A DNA stretch of 64,000 nt from Methylobacterium sp. 77 (GTDB lineage Bacteria; Pseudomonadota; Alphaproteobacteria; Rhizobiales; Beijerinckiaceae): contig NZ_KB910516.1 in the NCBI RefSeq assembly GCF_000372825.1, positions 3,205,825-3,269,824 of the forward strand. Direction: 5' to 3'. Position numbers and translations under genes: made by a program. Of this stretch, positions 51,338 to 60,815 are shown one piece after another. Numbering within the stretch: the first letter of the stretch is position 1; each line of letters opens with the position of its first letter. The notes beneath the pieces were generated by a model that was not told the DNA's origin, made no database searches, and saw nothing but the letters and a program-made list of their open reading frames with translations.

Positions 51338-53488
51338 TCAGGCCGTTGCCCTGCCCACCGCCCGCAGGGCGAAGGCGTAGATCAGGCCGACCTCCTCCAG
51401 GCGGTCGAAGCGGCCGGCGGCGCCGCCATGTCCGGCTTCCATGTTGACCCGCATCAGGATCGGTCCGCCGCCCGTCATGGTGGCGCGCAGGCGCGCCACC
51501 CATTTCGCCGGCTCCCAATAGGTCACGCGCGGGTCGGTGAGGCCGCCGAGCGCCAGGATCGCCGGGTAATTCTGGGCAGCCACGTTGTCGTAGGGCGAGT
51601 AGGACAGGATCGTCTCGAAAGCCTCGACGCTCTCGCCCGGATTGCCCCATTCGGGCCATTCCGGCGGGGTGAGCGGCAACTCGCCGTCAAGCATGGTGTT
51701 GAGCACGTCGACGAAGGGCACGTCGGCGACGATCCCCGCGAACAGGTCGGGCGCGAGGTTCGCCACCGCTCCCATCAGCATCCCGCCGGCCGATCCGCCA
51801 TGGGCGACGATGCGGCCCGAACTCGTATAGCCGGCCTCCGCCAGGGCGCGGCCGCAGGCGACGAAATCGCTGAAGGTGTTGGGCTTCTTCTCGCGCTTGC
51901 CGTCCATGTACCAGTGCCAGCCCTTCTCCGTGCCGCCACGGATATGGGCGATGGCGTAGACGAAACCGCGATCCACCAGCGACAGCAGGTTCGTGCGGAA
52001 CGAGGCCGGCATCAGCGTTCCGTAGGAACCGTATCCGTAGAGCAGCAGCGGCGCCGAGCCGTCGAGGACGAGGTCGCGGCGGTGGAGCAGCGAGATCGGC
52101 ACCTCCGCGCCGTCCGGCGCCGTGGCGAAGATCCGGCGCGTGACGTAGGCGGCGGGATCGTGCCCGCTCGGGATCGTCTGGCGCTTGCGCAGCTGCCGCG
52201 CGCGCGTCGAGCAATCGTAATCGTAGGTTTCGGCCGGCGTCGTCATCGACGAATAAGTGAACCGGATCACCGCCGTCTCGAATTCATGGCCCGGCTGGAG
52301 GCCGAGGGAATAGGCTTCCTCGGCGAAGGCCACGATGTGCTCGTTGCCCTGCGTATCGCGGACGACGATGCGGGGCCGCGCATTCTCAATCTCGAGGCGC
52401 ACGAGATGCTGGCCAATGACGTGCTGGTGACGGATCATCACGCCGCGCCGGTGCGGGATCAGGTCGTTCCAATGCGCGCGGCCCGACGCCCCGACGCGCG
52501 TGGTGACGATCTTGAAGTCCTCGGCCCCGTCCGCATTGGTCAGGATGAAGAGGTGGGACCCCCAATTCTCCACGGAATAGATCAGCAGGGGCTGGCGGGG
52601 CTGGACGCAGAGCAGAGTTGCGTCAGGGGATTTACGGTCGAGGAGGTGGACCTCGGACGTCTCGTGATCGCTCGCGGTGATCGCTAGGTAATCGCGCGAC
52701 TGCGTCGTCTCGATATGGACGAAGAAGCCCGAATCCGCCTCCTCGTAGAGCATCGTATCGACCGCCTGCTCCGTGCCGACCACGTGGCGCATGACCCGGG
52801 CGGGACGATGGTTCTCGTCGACGGCGACGTAATGGAACGAGGCAGCGTCGGCGGACCAGACCACCTCGCCCGTCGTCGCCTCGATCCGGTCGGGCAGGTC
52901 CTCGCCCGTGTCGAGGTCTCGGATACGGATGGTATGGAGCTCGGAGCCCTTCGAATCCGCGCTCCAGGCAAGACGGGTGTGGTCGTCCGAATGCACCGCC
53001 GCCGCGAGCTCGAAGAAGGACAGGCCTTTGCCCTCCGCGTCGCCGTCGAGGAGGATCGCCTCGCCCGGCTCGGGCCCGCCCTCTGCCGCGGTTTCCGCGC
53101 CCTGGCCGGGGATCACCACCACGGTTCGTGGCCGGCGGCAGACGAGGGGATGCTGCCCCCCCTCACGATGTCGTGTGTAATAGGCGAAGGGGCCGTCCGG
53201 CTCGGGCACGCCGCTATCGTCCTCGCGGATGCGTCCGCGCATCTCCGCAACCAGCGTTTTGCGGAAAGGGGCAAGATCGCCGAGAGCCGCATCCGTATAG
53301 AGGTTCTCCGCGTCGAGATGCGCGCGGATGTCGGCCGGAAGCGCGGCGGGATCTTTGAGAACGTCGCGCCAGTTCTCGGCCTTTAGCCAAGCATAGTTGT
53401 CGGAAATTGACCGGCCGTGCACCGCGAATGTGTGCGATCGCACTTCAGCGACAGGTGACTTGCTTTCCACGTGGAAAAGATCGTCCAT
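51338..53488 (-). CDS. S9 family oligopeptidase (oligopeptidase B type)
   Basis: 716 residues. An N-terminal beta-propeller domain (about 60-430) is followed by the alpha/beta-hydrolase domain. The latter has the Ser elbow HGGSAGGMLMG, the Asp in GGLTDPRVTYWEPAKW and the His in NMEAGHGGAAGRFD. The length and motifs match oligopeptidase B, which cuts small peptides after Arg/Lys in the cytoplasm. No signal peptide. The ATG at 53488 is used; an upstream ATG at 53638 adds unrelated sequence. Confidence 0.92.
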   Translation of the reverse strand: MDDLFHVESKSPVAEVRSHTFAVHGRSISDNYAWLKAENWRDVLKDPAALPADIRAHLDAENLYTDAALGDLAPFRKTLVAEMRGRIREDDSGVPEPDGPFAYYTRHREGGQHPLVCRRPRTVVVIPGQGAETAAEGGPEPGEAILLDGDAEGKGLSFFELAAAVHSDDHTRLAWSADSKGSELHTIRIRDLDTGEDLPDRIEATTGEVVWSADAASFHYVAVDENHRPARVMRHVVGTEQAVDTMLYEEADSGFFVHIETTQSRDYLAITASDHETSEVHLLDRKSPDATLLCVQPRQPLLIYSVENWGSHLFILTNADGAEDFKIVTTRVGASGRAHWNDLIPHRRGVMIRHQHVIGQHLVRLEIENARPRIVVRDTQGNEHIVAFAEEAYSLGLQPGHEFETAVIRFTYSSMTTPAETYDYDCSTRARQLRKRQTIPSGHDPAAYVTRRIFATAPDGAEVPISLLHRRDLVLDGSAPLLLYGYGSYGTLMPASFRTNLLSLVDRGFVYAIAHIRGGTEKGWHWYMDGKREKKPNTFSDFVACGRALAEAGYTSSGRIVAHGGSAGGMLMGAVANLAPDLFAGIVADVPFVDVLNTMLDGELPLTPPEWPEWGNPGESVEAFETILSYSPYDNVAAQNYPAILALGGLTDPRVTYWEPAKWVARLRATMTGGGPILMRVNMEAGHGGAAGRFDRLEEVGLIYAFALRAVGRATA

Positions 53489-54008
53489 GGATAGACCTTT
53501 ACGGTTGCCAACCACAGTCGGCTGAACAGCGTGCGAGCGCCCATCGTCGCCGTGGCCGCCTTCGAAGCCTGCATGTGTCTCAGGTCGGGCTCGCGGGCAA
53601 GGTGGATCGGAATGTCTTTTCCAGTCGGCGCCAGTCAAGCGCTGCCGGATCGGCTTATGCCACTAAGGTCGACCTTGTCAGGTCCGCATCGTCCACTATG
53701 TCCATTTGAGGACACGAGACGGTGCGTCGAAACGACCTCGCGTTAAATTGAAATTCCCTCTGCGGAAGTTGATTCGGCATATCCCCAGGACTGGCGACCG
53801 TCTTGCGAGATCAACTTGAATATCATAGAGGTGGATTAAGGCGATTACGATCGCCCTTCATCGTAGAGCACTCCATCATCGTAGAGCACTCTTGGGCGAC
53901 GACGCGACGCCGCGGATTACAGCCGTGGTTACCAGCACGTAGTTGGCTTCTTGCCCGCGTTCTGAGCATATCGAGACCCATACCGTACTAAAGGGAACCG
54001 TTGGGACA
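53489..54008. other. Intergenic region upstream of mucR
   Basis: About 520 bp between two divergent genes. It is AT-richer near 53700-53900 and contains an 18-bp-period direct repeat, CATCGTAGAGCACTC at 53859-53873 and 53877-53891. Promoters for both genes should lie here. No gene is seen. Confidence 0.45.
53859..53891. repeat. Tandem repeat, 18-bp period, upstream of mucR
   Basis: Two identical 15-base copies (CATCGTAGAGCACTC) begin 18 bases apart, about 120-150 bp before the mucR start. Either a regulator-binding pair or a chance slippage product. Confidence 0.6.
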
Positions 54009-54443
54009 ATGAGCGACATTGAGAATTCGGCAGACTTCGTGGAACTGACGGTCGACATCGTCTCGGCCTATGTGAGCAACAATCCCGTTCCTGTCGGCGA
54101 GCTCGCGCAGCTCATTACCCGGGTCCATTCCTCGCTGACCCAGGTCGCGAATGGAGAGGCCGAGACCAAGGTCGCGTCCGCCCCGCAGCAGCCGGCAGTT
54201 CCCGTGAAGAAGTCGGTGACCGCCGACCACATCATCTGCCTCGAAGACGGGCGCGTGTTCAAATCGCTGAAGCGCCACCTGCGGGCGAAATACGACATGA
54301 GCCCGGAACAGTACCGCGCGAAGTGGGGCCTCCCGTCCGACTACCCGATGGTCGCCCCGAACTACGCCAAGGCACGTTCGGACCTCGCCAAGGCCATCGG
54401 CCTCGGCCAGACCCGCAACGGCACGTACGACGAAGCCGCGTAA
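54009..54443 (+). CDS. mucR: MucR family transcriptional regulator
   Basis: 144 residues. The C-terminal half carries the MucR/Ros zinc-finger region: [42 protein letters not shown]. The N-terminal [27 protein letters not shown] is the oligomerisation part. MucR binds AT-rich DNA and regulates exopolysaccharide, motility and cell-cycle genes in alphaproteobacteria. A 9-bp GC hairpin follows the gene. Confidence 0.93.
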   Translation: MSDIENSADFVELTVDIVSAYVSNNPVPVGELAQLITRVHSSLTQVANGEAETKVASAPQQPAVPVKKSVTADHIICLEDGRVFKSLKRHLRAKYDMSPEQYRAKWGLPSDYPMVAPNYAKARSDLAKAIGLGQTRNGTYDEAA

Positions 54444-54451
54444 GGCTTCCG

Positions 54452-54487
54452 GGCCGGGCGCATGGGTAATTCCGTCGCCCGGCCTTT
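54452..54487 (+). terminator. Terminator after mucR
   Basis: GGCCGGGCG (54452-54460) pairs with CGCCCGGCC (54476-54484), loop 15 bases, followed by TTT. Confidence 0.65.
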
Positions 54488-54617
54488 GCACTTCCTCCGG
54501 TCCGATGAGAGCCGCATCGTCGCGACAGACGGCTAGCGGGGCTTGCGTTAGGATTTATTTCCTTTATTATCCACGGTGCTGCGGCGTTTGCCGCGACGAT
54601 GCATCATGGAACATATC

Positions 54618-55472
54618 ATGAACATAACTCGGATCGCCACCGCTCGCGGCACAAGACGGCAACAGAAGCCGGCGCGTGTTCCGGCGGAACTCGGTCGCGA
54701 TGCCGCCAGGCTTCTCGCGGCCCTCGCCGAGGAGGGCGCCTATGCGCTGCCCGACCCTCTGGCGGAGGACGAGATCATCGTACGGAGCGGCGGCTCCGGC
54801 ATCTCGGTGAGTTGCGGCCGCTACGTCGCGCAAGCCGGGCAGACGCTCATCGCCTGCGATCTCGCCGAACAGGCGGCCGGGCGCCGTGCCCGGCTCACCA
54901 TCAGCGCAGCAGGCCGTGCGCGCCTGCGGCGCGACCGGGCCGGTCGCGACACGCCCTACCTCGCCCAGCATCTCGACCTCGTCGGCGATGGCGAGCCGAC
55001 CCGTCCTGTGCGCGACGCTTCCGAAAGTCCGCTCGCCTGGATGGCGCGCCGCCGCGACCGCGATGGGACGCCCCTGATCGACGCCGCCTGTTTCGAGGCG
55101 GGCGAGCGGCTGCGGCGTGACATGACGATGGGGGCCCTGATGCCGCGGATGGGGTCGGACTGGAGCGGGGTCAAGGTCGATGGCGGCGGCCCGCGCGATC
55201 CGTCGGCCGGGTCCGACGCCATGCTGGCGGCCCGGCAGCGCGTGCGCGCCGCCCTCGGCGCGGTCGGCAGCGACCTGTCCGGCCTGCTGATCGACCTGTG
55301 CGGATTTCTCAAAGGCCTGGAGCGGATCGAGGCGGAGCGTCGCTGGCCGGCGCGCTCGGCCAAAGTCGTCATCCGCATCGCCCTGGCAAGGCTGGCGGAG
55401 CATTACGGCCTGGAGCGCGAAGCCGTCGGACCGAGCCATGCCCGCCTGCGCCAGTGGCGCGAGCGGGCCTGA
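54618..55472 (+). CDS. DUF6456 domain protein
   Basis: 284 residues. The C-terminal half ([64 protein letters not shown]) is the DUF6456 region, likely a helical DNA-binding or DnaA-like domain of unknown role in rhizobiales. The N-terminal part is less conserved. I used the ATG at 54618; an upstream ATG at 54606 is also in frame. Confidence 0.82.
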   Translation: MNITRIATARGTRRQQKPARVPAELGRDAARLLAALAEEGAYALPDPLAEDEIIVRSGGSGISVSCGRYVAQAGQTLIACDLAEQAAGRRARLTISAAGRARLRRDRAGRDTPYLAQHLDLVGDGEPTRPVRDASESPLAWMARRRDRDGTPLIDAACFEAGERLRRDMTMGALMPRMGSDWSGVKVDGGGPRDPSAGSDAMLAARQRVRAALGAVGSDLSGLLIDLCGFLKGLERIEAERRWPARSAKVVIRIALARLAEHYGLEREAVGPSHARLRQWRERA

Positions 55473-55487
55473 GACCGGCGTTCCGGT

Positions 55488-55910
55488 TCAGGCGGTCAGA
55501 CGGACCGCGTCGCGATGGATGCGCTCGGCCATGGCGCGGACACCGTTCGACCGCTTCGAGGTCAGGTGAGAACCGAGACCGATCTGCTTGAAGACCTGGA
55601 AGACGTCGACATCCGCGATATCCTTCGGCGTCTTCCCGTCGTGCAAGGCCATCACCAGGGCGATCAGCCCCTTGGTTATGAAGGAATCGCTGGTCCCCCG
55701 CAAATGCAGGCGCGGCGGCTCCTGCGAGCTGTCGATGTGGGAATCCACCCAGACCTGACTTTCACAGCCGTGGACCCGGTTCTCCTCGGTCAGCAACTCA
55801 TCGGGAAAAGCCGGCAGGGCGCGGCCGAGCTCGATCAGATACTCGTACCGGTCCGGCCCCTCGTCGAGGATGCCGAAATTGTCGATGATCGTCTCAATGG
55901 GCGGAAGCAT
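55488..55910 (-). CDS. sufE: SufE family cysteine desulfurase activator
   Basis: 140 residues. The acceptor cysteine is C49 in VHGCESQVW, as in SufE. It takes persulfide from SufS and passes it to SufB in iron-sulfur cluster assembly. The suf operon itself is not in the window, so the gene stands apart. It converges with the DUF6456 gene with 15 bp between the stops. Confidence 0.93.
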   Translation of the reverse strand: MLPPIETIIDNFGILDEGPDRYEYLIELGRALPAFPDELLTEENRVHGCESQVWVDSHIDSSQEPPRLHLRGTSDSFITKGLIALVMALHDGKTPKDIADVDVFQVFKQIGLGSHLTSKRSNGVRAMAERIHRDAVRLTA

Positions 55911-56044
55911 GATGGCGGGCTGAACTCATGATGGCAGGCCAAACGCCTGCGAACGTCGATGACGCGCGCGGCGGCGGCACACGTCATCCCGTCGATATAG
56001 GGGGCGCACCACCGACAAGCGACCCCACACCGAGGGCCGCTCTT

Positions 56045-57085
56045 CTATTCCGACGGGTGCACCAGGACTTCTGGAAGCTGCAATTCCATCGGGGAGGAAT
56101 GCGTGCCGGTGCCGCGAACGGCGATCTCGGCCTGTGCGGCATAGGCCGCGACCAGGCGGGGACCGAGATTGGGCACGTCCTGGACGTCGACCCCGGTCTG
56201 GTCGCCGCCCGACACGATGGTGAGGCGAACCGGGGCGCCGGCCTTCGCGTCGATGGTGATCGCGATCGTGCACGACACCGAATCCGCCGTGGCGTCGAGG
56301 CATTCGGCCACGACTTCGGCGACGATCATGCCGAGGGCATTGGCGGTCCGCGGCTCGACGAGGCTGGTGCCGCTGCCGCCGACCACGACGCCGATACGGC
56401 CGACCCGGCGCAGCTGGCCGAGCCCCGATGCCAGCCGGTGGAGATAGTCGCGCAGATCGATGGAGGCGATGTGCGGCGCCTCGTGCAGATGCTGCTGGAC
56501 GAGGGCGATCGCCCGGACCCGCTGGCCGAGCGCCTCGAAACTGCCGCGGCAGGCGGGTGGCGCGGCCCGACCGTAGAGCCCGATCAGGCTGACCATCACC
56601 TGGAGGTTGTTGCGCACGCGGTGGTAGACCTCGGCGAGGAGGGCCTCCTTTTCCACGAGGGCATGCTCGGCATGCTCCTCGGCGCGCTTGCGGTCGGTGA
56701 TGTCGAAGCAGGATCCGAGATAGCCCTGAAACGCGCCGTTCTCCGTCAGGGGACGAGCGTTGTTGAGCAACCAGCGATAGGCGCCGTCGTGGCGGCGCAG
56801 GCGGAACTCGATGGAATAGGGAATACGGGAGGAAAAGGATTCCTCGACTAGGGCCGCATGCCGCTCGAAATCGTCCGGATGGAGCCCCCGCCGCCAGCCG
56901 TGACCGAGTTCGTCCTCGCGGGTCCGGCCGGTAAAGTCGAGCCAGCACTCATTGTGATGAACCGCGCTCCCCTCGGTATCGGAGCGCCACATCATCAGGG
57001 GGACGAAATCCGCGAAGCGACGAAAATCGTCGCAGGGGATCACGGTCTCGCTGCTTGCCTCGGTCGACTGGGTCTCCGCGGCCAT
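56045..57085 (-). CDS. PAS domain sensor kinase of the HWE/HisKA_2 type, with degenerate ATPase
   Basis: 346 residues. A PAS domain (about 21-135, PAC-like GYLGSCFDITDRKRAEEHA) is followed by a HisKA_2 dimerisation helix with H155 in EVYHRVRNNLQVMVSLIGL. The ATPase part is unusual. The N-box asparagine normally found in xVTNAxKH is replaced (VAEVVAECLDAT), and the G-box region reads GGDQTGVDVQ rather than the usual DxGxG. It may be a pseudokinase or a divergent kinase acting in the general stress response. No partner regulator is adjacent. Confidence 0.8.
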   Translation of the reverse strand: MAAETQSTEASSETVIPCDDFRRFADFVPLMMWRSDTEGSAVHHNECWLDFTGRTREDELGHGWRRGLHPDDFERHAALVEESFSSRIPYSIEFRLRRHDGAYRWLLNNARPLTENGAFQGYLGSCFDITDRKRAEEHAEHALVEKEALLAEVYHRVRNNLQVMVSLIGLYGRAAPPACRGSFEALGQRVRAIALVQQHLHEAPHIASIDLRDYLHRLASGLGQLRRVGRIGVVVGGSGTSLVEPRTANALGMIVAEVVAECLDATADSVSCTIAITIDAKAGAPVRLTIVSGGDQTGVDVQDVPNLGPRLVAAYAAQAEIAVRGTGTHSSPMELQLPEVLVHPSE

Positions 57086-57324
57086 GATGCTCCTACTCTA
57101 CCCGCTGCGCGACGCTCGATCGACGAGATATCGGCGCCGGTCAACGTATCGGACATGGCGCCGTTCCTACGGCCTCGGTACGCAAGTGCACAGAGGACGG
57201 GAAAAATCGACGGGAAATATGCAAGAATCCTGCAAGCCACGCGGGAACCCATGCGCGGACGGACCTGCGGACTTGGCCCAGGGTCATGCCCCGGAGCCGA
57301 ACCGACGGCCGAAACGCCGGGATT

Positions 57325-58329
57325 TCAGAGCATGCTAGGCAGGATCCGATCCGGCGGCCGGTGTCCGTCCATGAAGGTCTTGATGTTGATGATGACCTTC
57401 TCGCCCATATCCGTCCGGCTCTCGTGCGTCGCCGATCCCATATGCGGCAGCAGGACGATCTTGCCCGACCGCGCCAGCTTGACGAGACGCGGACTCACGG
57501 CCGGTTCCTGCTCGAACACGTCGAGGCCGGCCGCGGAGATCTCGCCCGCCTCGATCAGGCGCGCGAGAGCCGTCTCGTCGATCACTTCACCGCGAGCGGT
57601 GTTCACGACGATCGCTTCCGGCTTGAGAAGCTTGAGGCGGCGGGCCGAGAGCAGGTGGTAGGTCGCCGGCGTGTGCGGGCAATTGACCGAGACGATATCC
57701 ACCCGCGCCAGCATCTGGTCGAGGGATTCCCAATAGGTCGCGTCGAGCTCGCGCTCGATCTGCGCCGGCACCTTGCGCCGGTTGTGGTAGTGGATCTGCA
57801 GACCGAACGCCTTGGCGCGACGCGCCAGAGCCTGTCCGATCCGGCCCATGCCGACGATGCCGAGGCGCTTGCCGGTGATGCGGCGGCCGAGCATCCAGGT
57901 CGGGGACCAGCCCTCGTCCCAATTGTCGTCCGGAATGATCCGCGCGCCCTCGGCCAGGCGGCGGGCCACGGCGAGGATCAGCGCCATGGTCATGTCGGCC
58001 GTGTCCTCGGTGAGGACGCCGGGGGTGTTGGTGACGGTGATGCCGCGCTCGAGCGCGACCGCCACGTCGATATGGTCGACGCCGTTTCCGAAATTCGCGA
58101 TCAGACGCAGGTTCGGACCCGCCTGGGCGAGGAGCCCGGAATCGATCCTGTCGGTGACGGTGGGAACCAGTACGTCGGCCTCACGCAAGGCGGCGGCCAG
58201 CGCCTCGCTGCTCATCGGCTTGTCGTCGGGGTTGAGGCGGATATCGAACAGCTCGCGCATGCGTGCCTCGACCACCTCGGGCAGGCGACGCGTGACCACA
58301 ACGAGTGGCTTGCGCTTCAACGACGACAT
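57325..58329 (-). CDS. D-2-hydroxyacid dehydrogenase (glyoxylate/hydroxypyruvate reductase-like)
   Basis: 334 residues. The NAD-binding motif GMGRIGQALARRAKAFG is present, with the catalytic Arg in NTARGEVID, the Glu in DVFEQEP and the His in LLPHMGSAT. It reduces glyoxylate or hydroxypyruvate, or oxidises D-glycerate. In methylotrophs hydroxypyruvate reduction is a serine-cycle step, but that role belongs to a separate paralogue (HprA). Here the specificity is open. Confidence 0.9.
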   Translation of the reverse strand: MSSLKRKPLVVVTRRLPEVVEARMRELFDIRLNPDDKPMSSEALAAALREADVLVPTVTDRIDSGLLAQAGPNLRLIANFGNGVDHIDVAVALERGITVTNTPGVLTEDTADMTMALILAVARRLAEGARIIPDDNWDEGWSPTWMLGRRITGKRLGIVGMGRIGQALARRAKAFGLQIHYHNRRKVPAQIERELDATYWESLDQMLARVDIVSVNCPHTPATYHLLSARRLKLLKPEAIVVNTARGEVIDETALARLIEAGEISAAGLDVFEQEPAVSPRLVKLARSGKIVLLPHMGSATHESRTDMGEKVIINIKTFMDGHRPPDRILPSML

Positions 58330-58650
58330 GCACCCTCCCGCGAACGTTTCTGATGCGCCGGTCGCCGCCCGCGCACGGTTCCGATGGTTCGCCCGGCTCG
58401 CGTCGAACGCGGCCGGGAGGCCGGGTTCATGCCGGGGCTTGACCTGGTATTAACCACGCATCGGCCAGACAGGTCCCATAGCTCCGACGCCTTGGCTGCC
58501 GGTTCCCGAGGCCTCTCTACCAGAGAGGGCACGGAACACAACGTGCCCCGCGCGCGATGCGCCTGAAGCATCGTGCGCGAGAGCCGCGAAGACGAGGATG
58601 CACGACGACGATCGTGGGACACCGACGATCGCGAACCTCTGGGAAGACCG
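58330..58650. other. Divergent intergenic region
   Basis: About 320 bp between divergent genes; should contain both promoters. No gene or repeat is seen; open frames here are noise. Confidence 0.4.
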
Positions 58651-59238
58651 ATGACGCGCCTGCCTGCTCTTCCGTTCTTCAAAGGCCTCCCGGCATGCCT
58701 CCTGGCCGCCGCGTCTCTCGCGGCGATCTCGTCGGCTGGTCTCGCGGCGCCGGCACCGAAAGGCGGCCCGGATACGGGCCTCGGCCCGGCGACCGGCCTG
58801 CCGCTGCCGCGCTATGCCAGCCTCAAGACAGACCGGGTCAACCTGCGCGAGGGCCCGTCGAAGGACCACCGGACGCTCTGGGTGTTCCAGCGGGCGGGGC
58901 TGCCCATCGAGATCGTCGCCGAGTTCGAGACATGGCGGCGCATCCGCGATTCCGAGGGGACCGAAGGTTGGGTCCTGCATTCGCTGCTGTCGGGCCGGCG
59001 CACCTCCATCGTCACGGCGTCGAAGAGCGCCGATACCGCGATCCCGCTGCATGCGCGGGCGGATGACGGGTCGGGGGTGGAGGCGAAACTCCAGGCCGGC
59101 GTCATCGGCAGCGTCAAGAGCTGCACCGGAAGCTGGTGCCGGGTCGTCGTCGCGCTGCCGCAGAAGAGCGGCGACGTGGACGGCTATATCCGCCAGGACC
59201 GCCTCTGGGGCGTCTACCCCAACGAGAAGATCGACTGA
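58651..59238 (+). CDS. Exported SH3-domain protein
   Basis: 195 residues. A signal peptide (MTRLPALPFFKGLPACLLAAASLAAISSAGLAA) is followed by two bacterial SH3-like domains: residues about 50-110 (LKTDRVNLREGPSKDHRTLWVFQ to GTEGWVLHSLLSGRR) and about 115-180. Such proteins bind cell-wall peptides in the periplasm and may anchor or regulate peptidoglycan enzymes. It is monocistronic, ended by the long terminator. Confidence 0.88.
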   Translation: MTRLPALPFFKGLPACLLAAASLAAISSAGLAAPAPKGGPDTGLGPATGLPLPRYASLKTDRVNLREGPSKDHRTLWVFQRAGLPIEIVAEFETWRRIRDSEGTEGWVLHSLLSGRRTSIVTASKSADTAIPLHARADDGSGVEAKLQAGVIGSVKSCTGSWCRVVVALPQKSGDVDGYIRQDRLWGVYPNEKID

Positions 59239-59256
59239 GGGGATCGCGGATCCACG

Positions 59257-59297
59257 CATACGAAAAAGGCCCGGTTCGACCGGGCCTTTTTCGTATG
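59257..59297. terminator. Strong bidirectional terminator
   Basis: A perfect 19-bp stem (59257-59275 with 59279-59297, loop TCG) with an A run and a T run in the arms, between convergent genes. It terminates both the SH3 gene and irr. Confidence 0.93.
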
Positions 59298-59324
59298 ATC
59301 TCGATCAGATGGCGGAAGCGCGCC

Positions 59325-59846
59325 TCAGGATGCGCGTGCGCCGTGGCGGCGGCGGAGGCGGACGATGACCTCGACGCCGGCGATTTCCATGCCCTCGGGC
59401 GCATCGGGGAGAGAATCGACGGTGATGCCGCAATCCGGCATGTCCAGAACCTGTCCCTCGTCCTCGAGGAAGAAGTGGTGATGCTCGCTCGGATTGGTGT
59501 CGAAATAGGCTTTCGACCCATCGAGCGCCAGCTGGCGCAGGAGCCCAGCCTCGGTGAACTGGTGCAGGGTATTGTAGACGGTGGCGAGCGAGACCGGCAC
59601 CTTGGCGCGCATGGCCTCGTCGTAGAGCATTTCCGCCGTCAGGTGACGGTCGCCGCGTCCGAACAGCAGCCAGCCGAGCGAGAGCCGCTGACGGGTCGGC
59701 CGCAGACCGGCGCGACGCAGGCGGTCACGCAGGTCGGACAGGGGACACCCCCGGCGCCCCGCGACCGAAGCGGAGTCGAGCGGAGTGCCACGTGCGTTCA
59801 GCATGGCCTGCAGCGGCAGCAAGTTGGACATCGGCGGTACTGACAT
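59325..59846 (-). CDS. irr: Iron response regulator Irr (Fur family)
   Basis: 173 residues. The heme regulatory motif GCP is at the start of the DNA-binding domain (RRGCPLSDLRDRLRRAGLRPTRQR), and the SEHHHFF histidine cluster, the second heme site, is kept. Irr represses or activates iron and heme genes when heme is low and is degraded through heme contact. The start is uncertain: ATG at 59846 or 59831. It diverges from the fabA-fabB-fabI genes, and an ICE-like repeat lies upstream. Confidence 0.9.
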   Translation of the reverse strand: MSVPPMSNLLPLQAMLNARGTPLDSASVAGRRGCPLSDLRDRLRRAGLRPTRQRLSLGWLLFGRGDRHLTAEMLYDEAMRAKVPVSLATVYNTLHQFTEAGLLRQLALDGSKAYFDTNPSEHHHFFLEDEGQVLDMPDCGITVDSLPDAPEGMEIAGVEVIVRLRRRHGARAS

Positions 59847-59950
59847 CTCACGGAGCGAGCAGATTACAGGCATAACTGTATACGAACCTGCCCCCTCGTC
59901 GCAACCCAAGCTCGATGACGGGTGGCCGTGCGTTGTGAACATGAGGCTTG

Positions 59951-59967
59951 TTTAAAATCGTTCTATT
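59951..59967. promoter_or_regulatory. ICE-like inverted repeat upstream of irr
   Basis: TTTAAAA-TCG-TTCTATT resembles the TTTAGAA-N3-TTCTAAA iron control element bound by Irr. The arms are imperfect. It lies between the divergent irr and fabA genes, about 105 bp before the irr start. A candidate autoregulation site. Confidence 0.4.
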
Positions 59968-60136
59968 GAGCTTGCGGGATACAGAGGTGTTTTGAGGCGC
60001 CAAAGCCCTGTGTTAACGAAGCGCCGCTCGCGAGCTCGAACGGATCATGGACCTCGATGGCCACGGTCGCTTCGGTGTCCGGGGGCGATGTCCGGCGTTT
60101 CGAGTGCGCCCTCCACCAAGGACCGACACACCGATC

Positions 60137-60694
60137 ATGTCTTCCGATTCCGAATCGCCCGCCACCGCCGGTTCAGACCAGACTGTTCCCCGCGCCTCCC
60201 ACTATTCCCACGAGGAGTTGCTGGCCTGCGGCCGTGGCGAGCTGTTCGGTGCCGGCAACGCGCAGCTTCCCCTGCCCCCGATGCTGATGTTCGATCGCAT
60301 CACCTCGATCGGGACGGAGGGGGGCGCCTATGGCAAGGGCCATGTCCTGGCGGAATTCGACGTGCGGCCGGACCTCTGGTTCTTCGGCTGCCACTTCAAG
60401 AACGATCCGGTGATGCCCGGCTGTCTCGGCCTTGACGCGCTCTGGCAGCTCGTGGGCTTCCATCTCGGATGGCTCGGAGCCCCGGGCCGCGGCCGGGCGC
60501 TCGGCGTCGGCGAGGTGAAGTTCAGCGATCAGGTGCTGCCGACCGTGCGGAAGGTCGTCTACGGCATCGACATCAAGCGCGTGCGCCAGGGCAAACTCGT
60601 CCTCGGCATCGCCGATGGCTGGCTCGAGGCGGATGGCGCCAGGATCTACGACGCCAAGGATCTGAGGGTCGCCCTGTTCCAGGCACCGGCCTAG
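60137..60694 (+). CDS. fabA: 3-Hydroxydecanoyl-ACP dehydratase/isomerase FabA
   Basis: 185 residues of hot-dog fold. The catalytic His/Asp are in [22 protein letters not shown] (H and D). FabA makes trans-2- and cis-3-decenoyl-ACP, the branch to unsaturated fatty acids. The ATG at 60137 is used. It is followed by fabB about 120 bp on, as in other proteobacteria. Confidence 0.95.
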   Translation: MSSDSESPATAGSDQTVPRASHYSHEELLACGRGELFGAGNAQLPLPPMLMFDRITSIGTEGGAYGKGHVLAEFDVRPDLWFFGCHFKNDPVMPGCLGLDALWQLVGFHLGWLGAPGRGRALGVGEVKFSDQVLPTVRKVVYGIDIKRVRQGKLVLGIADGWLEADGARIYDAKDLRVALFQAPA

Positions 60695-60815
60695 CCCCGC
60701 CGCCTGAGGCATCTTTGTACGCTACCGGCATTCCGGTGGTTGAGATTGCCTCGCCATCGTCTTACCTCACAGGCGTCGGCGCGATCGCGCTTCGGCGAAA
60801 GAGAAGAGCGTTTCC

